Assembly: GCA_026261815.1 (NCBI GenBank)
Contig: JAMPIT010000476.1
Span: forward strand, 6,041,501 to 6,105,500
DNA from: Monarcha castaneiventris obscurior
Taxonomy: Eukaryota > Chordata > Aves > Passeriformes > Monarchidae
DNA length: 64,000 nt
Reading direction: 5' to 3'
In this document: positions 25,509 through 35,275 of the stretch, one piece after another
Numbering within the stretch: position 1 is the stretch's first letter
How the letters are laid out: each line of letters opens with the position of its first letter
Made by a program: the position numbers and the translations under genes
Notes under the pieces: generated by a model
What the model was told of the DNA's origin: nothing
Databases searched by the model: none
The model's input: the letters and a program-made list of their open reading frames with translations, nothing else

Positions 25509-26433
25509 GCTTCCAGAGGGAGGGAGTCCCCTAGCTTCTCATTCCTAGAAAAACTGAAGAGACTTGCTGACACTGGACCTCTTTGCAGCTCTAGTATGCA
25601 CGGTCTAGATCCAATGTAACTCGTTGCAGGTGAACTCTTTCTATGGAATTATAAAAATGGACTTCTGTGAGAGTGTGCCCAGCGGGAGACCACGTTGTCA
25701 GACTCCAGGGAACCACTGGACAAAAGTAGAAGTGTTGCTTATGTCCATATTTTTTCTAAATAGTTCTGCGTTTTTTGAATAAACCAAACTGTTAACAGTT
25801 ATTATAGCGTAAAGGGTGCTGATGTAGAGCCTACACTCTGTACTAGGAGTCTGGCCAGGAGGAGGGATTTCTGCTTTCCCTCCTGCTGCAGGAGCAGTGG
25901 ATATGGGAGCTGTTTGGTGGGCAAAAGAGAAAAAGTGATACAGAAAACTTTGTTTTTGCCTTATTTACAGAGAGCTTCAAAAAAAAGTACTTGACCTACA
26001 AGATGCCACCTTTGCACAGAAGCTTTTCTGTGCGCAGAGTATATTTATTTTTTCATTTGATTTGTGTCATGTATTTCCTTTGTATCGCTCAACAGCGATG
26101 ATTCCATCCTTTTATATACATCTCTATGTGTGCATATCAATATGTATTTTATATGTGTATGTGTAATTTGCATTTCACCTAGCTGCTGGTTTGGGCAGGG
26201 CTGTGTGCTGCCAGCTACTGTGGTTCCAACCCTTGTGGTATGATTTGAGGTCTCTTAGAGGAGAGCTGTGGCATGGGTGCCCTGAGTATCTTTTCATAAT
26301 TTGACCTCTAATCCCTCTACTGAATCGGTGAAGTGCCCAAAAAGGGTGAGAGGAAAAGGATTTCAAAGGATGCCATTTTACTGTACAAAGGTTCAGATTT
26401 TGTCTCTCCACTCCTATTCCCTGTATGTGAACC
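25509..26433 (+). other. KLHL20: KLHL20 3'UTR, proximal part, with a poly(A) signal
   Basis: This is unique sequence after the KLHL20 stop. AATAAA at 25778-25783 could end a short transcript of about 0.3 kb 3'UTR. The AT-rich stretch 26030-26170, with many TATATAT and TGTAT motifs, looks like 3'UTR rather than intergenic filler. It is cut off by the ERVL insertion at 26434. Confidence 0.7.
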
Positions 26434-27061
26434 TGTTCTGGTTTGAAGGTAAACCAGCTGGAGAAATTAACCCCCACACAAATACCTTGCTAGAGATTTC
26501 AAGTCAGAGTTCAATTTAATAGAAAGATTATAATAAAATGCAATGAATACAAGAAAGTCTGGCTTAAAACCTACGGAGTACAACCTGACACCCTGTTGGT
26601 CAGGGTGGTGGTAGCAGTCCCAATTAAACGGTGGTTGCAGTCCCGTTGGAGTGATGGATGTGGTCTTGTCAAAAGCAGTGGTCCTGTGGAAAGGCCTGGT
26701 CCTTCTCTGGATGTTCAGTGGTGGTGGTTGTGTCCAAGTCCCCAAACCCCCAGATTCTATACCCTCCAAGTTCAGGCAGGAATGTTCAGTCCCTCCCCCA
26801 GGACGGGGAGTTTCACAATGGAATGATGTAATCCTATGAGTCATAGGATATTTTGGGGAGTCCTTGATGGCCCATTGGCAGAGATGACTCCCCTTAGGCT
26901 GGGTGTCGTTGTCACTTAGTGAAGACAAAGAGAACACTGTACCCAGCTCACAGCTGTTACAAACGACCCACCATTAGCAGTTCATCAGGAATAATGTAGA
27001 TGGGTGTGGAATACATAGTTTGTCTACACCCATACTGGTACTTTCTCCTGTAGCTGCGATA
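26434..27061 (-). repeat. 3' LTR of the ERVL provirus
   Basis: It begins TGTTCTGG on the plus strand and matches 32025-32673 almost throughout. The LTR carries AATAAA in the plus sense at 26532-26537, which could act on KLHL20 transcripts reading through. The end next to the polypurine tract reads TATC on the minus strand where the other LTR has TGTC. Confidence 0.92.
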
Positions 27062-27068
27062 TTATCCA

Positions 27069-27360
27069 CCCCTTATTCTACAGCATCTACATCATGCCCA
27101 AATTAATATACTTCTTTATATTCATACATACATAGACGATGAAACATTACAAATAGTTCCCACCCAGAATTATGTCCCCTTAAAGTACAGAAGGGGTTTC
27201 CCCATCTTTCTACATTAGCCACCAATTGTAATCAGGTCCTTCAGCAAAAACAATCCCACCTCTGCGTTTGCTTTTGCCTGAAGTGGGACTAATCCAAGCA
27301 GTCTTTTCCTAACGTATCTCTCATATGTACCACAGGGACTTTATCTCCATCTAAAGTATT
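27069..27360 (-). other. ERVL 3' interior, noncoding
   Basis: This is the stretch between the integrase end and the polypurine tract. No open frame of note is present and no env-like sequence is visible. Its LTR-proximal part is related to 7780-8070 of the deleted element. Confidence 0.6.
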
Positions 27361-28785
27361 CAGGGGTTCTGACTGGGCAGGACCAGCTTGATTAATGGAG
27401 CCTCAGGTGTTGACCAGCCAGTGGCCTTTGCCAAATGCGACTCCCAGTTTTTGAAGGTCCCCCCACCCAGTGCCTTCAAGGTAGTTTTAAGCAGGCCATT
27501 GCACCATTCAACTTTCCTGGCGGCTGGTGCATGGTAAGGAATGTGGTACACCCACTCAATGCCTAGCCCAGGTGTCTATGAGGCTGTTCTTGAAATTAGT
27601 CACATTGTCCAACTCAGTTCTTTTGGAGTTGTCATGTCTCCACAGAACTTGCTTTTCCGAGCCCAAGATGGTGTTCCGGGCAGTAGCATGAGGCACAGCG
27701 TAGGTCTTGAGCCATCTGGTGGTTGCTTCTACTGTGGTCAGCACATAGCGCTTTCCTTGGTGGGTTTGGGGAAGGGTGATGTAATCAACTTGCCAGGCTT
27801 CCCCATACCTGTACTTGGACCATCGTCTACCATACCACAGAGGCTTCACCTGCTTGGCCTGTTTGATTGCAGTGCAGGTCTTGCAGCTGTGGATGACCTG
27901 TGAGATACTGTCCATGGTTAAGTCCACCCCCGGTCACGGGCCCATCGGTCCGTTGCATCTCTCCCCTGATGACCAGAGGCACATGGGCCCAATGAGCAAG
28001 AAATAATTCTCCCTGTGCTGCCAGTCCAGATCCACCTGAGATACTTTCACCTTGGCAGCTCGGTCCACCTGCTCATTGTTACGATGCTCTTCATTAGCCC
28101 AACTCCTGGGTATGTGTTGGACTTTCACAGTCAGCCTCTAACCCAGTGGCGATGTCCTGCCAAATCTCAGTGTCGTAGATGGGTTTCCCTCTGCACTGCC
28201 AGTTGGCCTTTCTCCAGCAATCCCCACAGAGCATTAGCTACCAGCTACGAGTCAATGTAGAGAAAGAGCCTTGGCCATTTATCTTGCTCAGCAATATCCA
28301 AAGCCAGCTGGACAGCTTCTAACTCTGCGACCTGACCTGATCCACCTTGTCCCTTGGTAGCTTGTGCAACTCGTCATGTGGGGCTCCATAAAGCAGCTTT
28401 CCATTTCTGGTTTGTTCCTACAATTCAGCAGGAACCATCAGTAAAGAAGGCATATTACCTTTCCTTCTCTGGTAGTTGGTTATATGGTGGGCCCTCCTCA
28501 GCACGTCACCTGCTCCTCTTCTTCTTCAGAAGATGGTCCAAAATTCTCACCTTCGGGCCAGTTTGTTATAATTTCCAGAATCCCGGGGCGATTAGGATTT
28601 CCTGTCCGGGCTCGCTGTATGATCAGCGCAATCCACTTGCTCCATGTGGCATCAGTGGCATGATGCGTGGAAAGAACCTTTCCCTTGAACATGCAGCCCA
28701 GCACTGGCAGTCAGGGTGCCAGAAGCAGCTCTGCTTTCAGTACCACTCACTTCTGAGGTGGCTTGAACCCCTTCATAAGCTGTGA
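27360..28785 (-). pseudogene. ERVL pol: RNase H and integrase, broken
   Basis: On the minus strand, 28128-27934 carries an RNase H-end-like segment with NNEQVDRAAK, followed by integrase at 27927-27360. The integrase shows a zinc-finger CKTC, a first catalytic Asp in QVDYI, a second Asp in LDNVTNF, and a Glu in KVEWCNGLLK. A frameshift near 27560 separates the second Asp from the YHIPYHAP segment. Allowing for it, the Asp-Glu spacing is close to 35 residues. Several further stops lie in the RNase H part. This is a decayed enzyme; no function is claimed. Confidence 0.85.
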
Positions 28786-30243
28786 GAATCTCCTTCTCAG
28801 TTGGGGTATATCTGGCCTCAGATCCTTTGTATCCCTGACTCCAGGACCCCAGCAATTGTCCTCAGGTCTCCTGGGTCCCTTCTGCCAGAGGCTCCAGGAG
28901 GGGTCATTCTCCTTGGCTGCAGTATGGAACACATTTTTTACATCCCAGCCTGTCCTGACTGGCCCAAGGGCTCCTGTATGGGCAATCTCCTGCCTAATTT
29001 TTTCAAAAGCCTGTTGTTGTTCAGGGCCCCATCGGAAATAATTTTTCTTTTGTGTCATGAGATAGAGAGTGCTTACAATTGTGCTGACTGTGGGATATGC
29101 ATCCTCCAAAAGCCCACAGCTCCTAGGAAAGCCTGTGTTTCTTTCTTGGTCAGTGGGGACATAGTTGCTATATTGTTAATCACGTCCATTGGGATCTGGT
29201 GATGTCCATCTTGCCACTTCACTCCTAGAAACTGAATTTCTTGAGCAGGTCCCTTAACCTTACTTCGTTTCACGGCAAAAGCAGCTTTCAGGAGAGTCTA
29301 GATAATCTTCTCTCCTTTCTCGAAGACTTCCCCTGCTGTGTTCCCCCATACTATGATGTCATCTATATACTGTAGATGTTTCGGAACCTCACCCTTTTCC
29401 AGTGCAGTCTGGATCAGTCCATGGCAGGGGTGGCTGTGCTTCCACCCCTGGGGCAGTCAGTTCTAGGTGTATTGCACACCCCTCCAGGTGAAGGCAAACT
29501 GGGACCTGCACGCTGCTGCCAGAGGAATGGAGAAAAATGCATTGGCAATATCGATGGTGGTGTACCACTTTGCTGCCTTGGATTCCAGCTCATACTGAGG
29601 CTCCAGCATGTCTGGTACGGCAGCACTCAGTGGTGGCGTGACTTCATTCGGGCCACGATAATCCACTGTCAGTCTCCATTCTCCACTGGACTTATGCACT
29701 GGCCATATAGGGCTGTTAAAGGGTGAACAAGCCTTGCTGACCACTCCTTGGCTGTCCAGCTCACAAATCATCTTATGGATGGGAATCACAGAGTCTCTGT
29801 CGGTGCGGTATTGCTGATGGTGCACTGTTGCTCTGGCGATTGGCACCTGTTGTTCTTCAGGCCTCAACAGTCCCACAGCAGAAGGGTCATCTGAGAGACC
29901 AGGCACGGTATTCAGTTGTCTGATGTCTTCTGTCTCTAGAGCAGCTATCCCAAAAGCCCAGCAATGTCCTTTTGGGACTTTGAAATACCCACTTCTGAGA
30001 TAGTCTACCGAGGATGTATGGGACCTCTGGGCCAGTCACAATGGGGTGTTTCTGCCACTCATTCCCAGTGAAACTCATTTCAGCTTCCAGTCGAGTCAGC
30101 TGCTGGGATCCTCCTGTCACCCCAGAAGTGGAAATGGATTCTGCTCCCACATACCTTGAATGCATCAGGGTACATTGAGCACCGGTGTCAACCAAAGCCG
30201 TGTATCTTTGTGGGTCAGGCGTGCCAGGCCATTGGATCCACAC
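28786..30243 (-). pseudogene. ERVL pol: protease and reverse transcriptase, broken
   Basis: The minus-strand frame 30243-29887 has the aspartic protease core LVDTGAQCTLM. The frame 29906-29463 matches reverse transcriptase fingers and palm (WPVHKSSGEWRLTVDYR, then TTIDIANAFFSIPL). The active-site motif YIDD lies at 29369-29358, in a different open stretch, and a thumb-like EIQFLGVKWQDG follows at about 29240-29200. A stop near 29298 and frame changes interrupt the product, so it is a fossil enzyme. Confidence 0.88.
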
Positions 30244-30566
30244 AGTCCAATAGATCTGATTGTCCCTTTCCTCTACCTGGCTAGAGGCAGGAGCATGTGT
30301 ATCCTCTAATCCTGGCTATGGTACACATTGTTCTCCTCCTGTAATTATGACCGTGAGGTCCCTTCAAGAGGACCAGTCATATCATTCCTGTACTGCCTGG
30401 AGTCTTGTCCATGAGAGACCAGAGCAGCATTGACCCTGGGTGAACTTCTTGTGGTAGATGTTCCTCTCTTCAATTCACATACCCAGGCTGCTAAGGAAGA
30501 GGTGGGTTTTCCATCTCACTTCCTCATGTCTTCTCCATGCTCCTGAAGGAAAAACCATAGGTTACC

Positions 30567-31687
30567 TCACAGAGTGTGTCCTTTCTCGTTGGCTGGGTGA
30601 TGCCTGCTCCTAATGGCAGAGACTCTTGGTGCTGGTGAGATGCGGTAAATTCCTTCCTCAAGCTCCTTTTTCAGTTTCTGGTGGCCCTCTTCAATTTTCT
30701 CTTCCAAGCTCTGGACATGCTCAGCCAGCTTTGTTTCCGCGGACGAGACATGGGTGTGTAACAGGGCGGTGACAATGTCCTCATAAATTCTCAGTTTGTT
30801 GACTAATGTGGTGCCCACCTTGTCTTCTCCTTCTCTCCATTGCAGCGTCACTAGGTAACAGGAGTATACCTCTGGTCCAAGCTGTGCGATTTCAACCACA
30901 TTTGCAATGTGCACTGGACACCATCTGGGCTCTTGGGGAATCTCTTGTCTTCCGAGAAAATGATCTTCAGCACAGCTAATTCCCTTAGGCATCTGATACC
31001 TTGTTCCATTGTGCTCCATTTTCCTTGATGCACCTGGAGGTCTTCTTTACAAAGGTACCTGTCCCTTACACTCACCAGCAGTCACTGCCAGAGGCTGAGA
31101 GTTTCCTGGGTTCTCCCAATCCCCTGGTCAATGACCACATTCCAGGACAGGGATCCCAGTTGCCTGGCCTCACTTCCATCCATAATTGTGTTATTAGCTG
31201 TGGCGTCCCAGATGCAGAGCAGCCAGGTCAGGATGGGCTCATTCGCCTGGCAGGTGAACTCCCTCCACAGCACACCCAGGGATAGAGAGCAAGTGATGAC
31301 CTCCAGCTTCATCTCTTCTGCTGGATGTGAAGGTCCAGCCGCCTCCTTGTCAGTCACCCTGCGGACTGATTTGCTCTTTGATTTCCTTTTCTGAATGAGG
31401 GTGACTGCTACTGGCCTAGGCTGTCTGGGCTCAGTGACAGTTTGTGTGGACATGATGCCTGCTGATTTGCTTCTTTTCTCTTCCTCTTGAGGATGCTGTA
31501 CCACACGAAGCACTGTCCTGACTCCAAGCACAGTATAGACAGTGCAGGCCGTACAGAGAACACAAAGCAAAACTAACAAGGAGATTATCCTGTCTTTTAA
31601 CATCCAGAGGAAATTCAGTATTTTCAAAAATTGCTGTCTCAGGCCTGAAAGACTGGAAAAAAACTGGAAAAGACTGGAAAAAACCAT
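30567..31687 (-). pseudogene. ERVL gag-like region, broken
   Basis: Two open stretches on the minus strand: 31687-31082 (201 residues from its first Met) and 31019-30567 (150 residues). A stop at 31082 and a frame change near 31020-30850 separate them. The first has a strongly hydrophobic segment (ISLLVLLCVLCTACTVYTVL, about residues 36-55) and a basic KRKSKSKSVRR patch. The second holds a heptad-like LEEKIEEGHQKLKKELEEG. Gag identity rests on position between the leader and protease, and on the general ERVL layout. Confidence 0.65.
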
Positions 31688-31699
31688 TTTCTATTCTTC

Positions 31700-32024
31700 C
31701 CCCCATGGGCTGGGTGTGGTTATTACAAACAAAACTGAATATATATTCCAAATGATGTTCATTGCCTCTGAAGTCATCATGCAATAGACATAATAAACCA
31801 ACAGAGCAATTTTTATACCATTCCCTGGTCTCAAAAAGGAGCATTAAGACTGGCAAATAGTTCCCCATGTGAGGAAAAATATAGTGAGGTACAAAATCCA
31901 TGTAAACAGGTACAATATCCATGTAAACACATCGAGCATCATGGTGATTAGGCAGTTTCTGTAATACAATGCAAAATTGCAAGTCTGACTTCTCTCAGGA
32001 GGCCTCACACTGGGCGCCAAAATA
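31700..32024 (-). other. ERVL leader with primer-binding-like site
   Basis: This lies between the 5' LTR and the gag-like frames. The minus strand has TGGCGCCCA (complement of 32011-32019) five bases after the LTR end, where a tRNA primer would bind. I could not decide which tRNA it matches. The rest is AT-rich with no recognised content. Confidence 0.6.
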
Positions 32025-32673
32025 TGTGCTGGTTTGAAGGTAAACCAGCTGGAGAAATTAACCCCCACACAAATACCTTGCTAGAGATTTCAAGTCAGAG
32101 TTCAATTTAATAGAAAGATTATAATAAAATGCAATGAATACAAGAAAGTCTGGCTTAAAACCTACGGAGTACAACCTGACACCCTGTTGGTCAGGGTGGT
32201 GGTAGCAGTCCCAATTAAACGGTGGTTGCAGTCCCGTTGGAGTGATGGATGTGGTCTTGTCAAAAGCAGTGGTCCTGTGGAAAGGCCTGGTCCTTCTCTG
32301 GATGTTCAGTGGTGGTGGTTGTGTCCAAGTCCCCAAACCCCCAGATTCTATACCCTCCAAGTTCAGGCAGGAATGTTCAGTCCCTCCCCCAGGACGGGGA
32401 GTTTCACAATGGAATGATGTAATCCTATGAGTCATAGGATATTTTGGGGAGTCCTTGATGGCCCATTGGCAGAGATGACTCCCCTTAGGCTGGGTGTCGT
32501 TGTCACTTAGTGAAGACAAAGAGAGCACTGTACCCAGCTCACAGCTGTTACAAACGACCCACCATTAACAGTTCTTCAGGAATAGTGTAGATGGGAATAC
32601 ATCAGGAATAGTGTATGTGGAGTACATAGTTTGTCTACACCCATACTGGTACTTTCTCCTGTAACCACTGACA
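32025..32673 (-). repeat. 5' LTR of the ERVL provirus
   Basis: It matches 26434-27061 almost base for base over the first 600 bp. It differs by a local duplication near 32579-32620 (repeat of an ATCAGGAATAGTGTA unit) and by a diverged terminal dozen bases (ACCACTGACA against GCTGCGATA). It also contains plus-sense AATAAA, at 32123-32128. The GAACC duplication follows at 32674-32678. Confidence 0.92.
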
Positions 32674-32678
32674 GAACC

Positions 32679-33500
32679 TAAAACCAACTAGGTCTAACTC
32701 ACTTCTAAAAGCCATTTTCCTCCTATTGCCTGCTCGATACCAGTCCTTGTTTGAAGCATGGTGCAGGTATCATCTGTTAATGCTGGATTCTTGTGTTCTT
32801 GCTGTAAGGGCAGACCCGCAGCCCGCTCCTTCCGGATGAAGAGAAGCTTAGACTAGCCTCACCTCAGCTGCCCTCGTCTGTAGAATTCCTACCATGATGA
32901 GAAGGTGCAGTCTCTGAGTGATTTTTTGTGCACTTTGCTTGTGTATGGTTAGAGCAGAGAAAGGTGTGAGGCTCATTTAAGAGTTTGGAGGGGAAGGGCT
33001 GTTTGCTGGCACTGTGAATAACTGTGGAGTCTCCCAGGGGTGGGGGGAGAGGAGGGAAGAACTCAAGACTCAACAGTTCCGTTTGTACTGTAATTTCTAT
33101 TGAGTATGGAAGAATGACCTTTTGTACCTGATCTAACTGCGGATCTTGCTAAATCTGATTTTGAAAAAGAAGACTGTATATTCTTGAGATGAAAAAGGGA
33201 TTGGTGACATCTTACGTTCTTTAACTTCTTAGTTTGATTCATGTAACTCAGACTTTAATGTGCTTGAATATAGTAAAAAATACACTACAGTCATAAATGG
33301 GACATTAAAACTTTTTAAAAGCTCCTTTTCCCCTAAAGGTCGGTATTCTTGTGTTTACATATGAAGATCATTTGCACCTTTACAAGGAAAACAAGTATTC
33401 TGTAAACAAATGTTTACATGTATCATTTATGCTTTTTTCTAGCATGAGTAACTTGTATAAACAGTGCTATCTTAATAAATTTCTTCTATGCTGTTCTTGT
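32679..33500 (+). other. KLHL20: probable distal KLHL20 3'UTR with poly(A) signal
   Basis: Unique sequence resumes after the provirus. The AT-rich stretch 33240-33490, with TGTTTACAT and TTTATGC motifs, ends in AATAAA at 33474-33479 followed by a T- and GT-rich stretch, the usual form of a 3' end. Without the provirus the 3'UTR would be about 1.7 kb, plausible for this gene. The assignment is inference: no exon or coding homology proves it. Confidence 0.5.
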
Positions 33501-34400
33501 TTAATTCCTTGGGATGAAAGCAGTGGGGGATGTTTTTCTGTGGTTTATGTGGACAAAGATGCTGGAGTGTTTTTCCCAGGTAAGTCCAAGTAAAAGAGGC
33601 TTAAAACTCTGCTGTTTATTGTTACCCTGCACACCATTCAGAACCAGCTTTTCTGGAAGGAAGCATCTTGCTATCTAGGTAAATCTTATCTCTGCTCACT
33701 TAACTGCATTTATCAATGAGAACACAAGGAAGAGATTAAAAGAAGCTGTAAGAATTTAGGTTTTTAGAGATTATTTATGCAAATTTGTTGGAAAGAGCTG
33801 AGCATTAGATTTAAAACTTAGCCCTGGGTGTAACAGTCCTGTTTTCAAATCAAATACAGGTGCCAGTTATTTCCAGACCTTGTACTCCTTTGTCCAGTGC
33901 TGTTCTGACTCCAGATTTGTCTGAGATATTTCAAGAAAGGAAACTAAAGCACCAGAAAGTGCTTTAAGATAGTTTAAGTGACTGCTGAGCTGCCAAGACC
34001 TTCAGAAGATCACTTAGCTGCTTCTACCAGGGTAAGAGTTACCACAGACTTCAACTTTAACATGCAAAAATAATCCATCTTCAACTAGTAAAGAATCTGA
34101 AACCAAGTGCGTGTTTCTTTGTCTAATTCTGGAAATTGGTTCGGAACTAGGCATGTAGTTATGTTATGCAGTTTTACACTGGGAAAAGAAACTACATCCC
34201 TATTTAGGAGAAGGTCATAGCACAAATTAGCTCCTAGAGATGCTGCACAAGTGTGAAGCAAGAAACTAGACCTGGAATTTTGCTGCTCACAGAAATATTT
34301 AATAAGTAACAAGTGGTGGTTTGGTCAGGTAAGCTGTAGTGGTAAATAAGCTCCATGCAAGGATATATTTAATTAGACACAGGTGGTCTTTCCTTAAGAC
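33500..34400. other. intergenic spacer between convergent KLHL20 and CENPL
   Basis: No coding, RNA or repeat signature is recognised here. It separates the two convergent 3' ends. Confidence 0.5.
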
Positions 34401-34404
34401 AAAA

Positions 34405-35275
34405 AGATGGAAAATATTTTCTTTATTTAGTACAGTATTACAAAAAGTCTTAGCAGGTGCTACTTTCTGCTCCTTAAATGTCTAGCCAGACACTGTACCT
34501 CTGAACTCTTACCTACTCCAGAAGGGAGGGATCCAACATAAAATTATAGTACACAGCTCCAACCCTGAGAGATCTCTGGCCTACAGGATTACATCCAAGA
34601 TTACAAACATCAGGACAAAGCCTAGTAACTATCAAGATTATCCACAGACCTCACTTTCCTACCTGTCAACTTGCCTGGGAGGACCAACAAGCTGACAAGT
34701 GCCTTGTGTCCAATCTCATGCCCAGCTGGAACACAGATGAACATTACCACCAAGTACCCTTAACAAGCTAAAAAGGGAATTAGAAACCTGGATTTTTTTG
34801 ACCTGGATTGTAGAGCATGCACCCTTTCTCAGGTGTGCTGAACTTTGCATTTAGACTATCCCAAGAGTAGTCACAGTTTAGCCAAGGCCAGGGTCTGTGT
34901 ATCTTAGGCTGTCCAGTGAAAACCAACTTGCCCTTTGAAACAACAGAAATGCCTGTCAGTAAGTTGCATCAAGAATTTGAATTGTCTCTGAGCCGATACC
35001 TGCACATAAATAAAATTAGTGACTCTGAGAAAACAAAGCTGCTCAGGAAGCTGTCACAAGTTTGCATTGCAGCCCTTCTTCAGGGCCAAATGTCTGCTTA
35101 ACTTTGCTGTGCATGACATGGAGTTACACAGCCAAGTGCTGGAGTTATAGTCCAACTTTGGACAGCCAGAACGAGAGGAAAGAAGATGCTGCAGGAGTGA
35201 GTTTCCTGGTGGTTTCTCAGCACAGATTGTCCAAACAGAAAGCCTTTTTAGTATGAAGAGTTACTGAAATGGCTC
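34405..35275 (-). other. CENPL: probable CENPL 3'UTR
   Basis: This is minus-strand sequence after the CENPL stop (35276-35278). The first good poly(A) signal downstream is AATAAA on the minus strand, the complement of 34422-34427, giving a 3'UTR of about 0.85 kb. No other feature is recognised in it. Confidence 0.6.

Larger units (their letters stand above)
26434..32673 (-). mobile_element. near full-length ERVL-type provirus, antisense to KLHL20
   Basis: Two nearly identical LTRs (26434-27061 and 32025-32673) flank about 5 kb of interior, and the whole is bounded by a perfect 5-bp duplication GAACC (26429-26433 and 32674-32678). On the minus strand the order is 5' LTR, a primer-binding-like TGGCGCCCA (complement of 32011-32019), gag-like frames, protease, reverse transcriptase, RNase H, integrase, a polypurine tract (complement of about 27062-27074), and 3' LTR. 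No envelope frame is seen. The 5-bp duplication, lack of env and the integrase style point to class III ERVL. Stops and frameshifts interrupt all genes. Few LTR differences (about five substitutions plus a local duplication, apart from the outer tip) indicate a fairly recent insertion. Confidence 0.92.

Noticed and set aside
26467..26937. 156-residue minus frame, repeated at 32058-32528
   Set aside because: The same LTR read twice; noncoding retroviral terminal repeat, not a duplicated gene.
27069..27360. A retroviral envelope gene between integrase and the 3' LTR
   Set aside because: The gap is about 0.3 kb with no open frame, and ERVL elements normally lack env.
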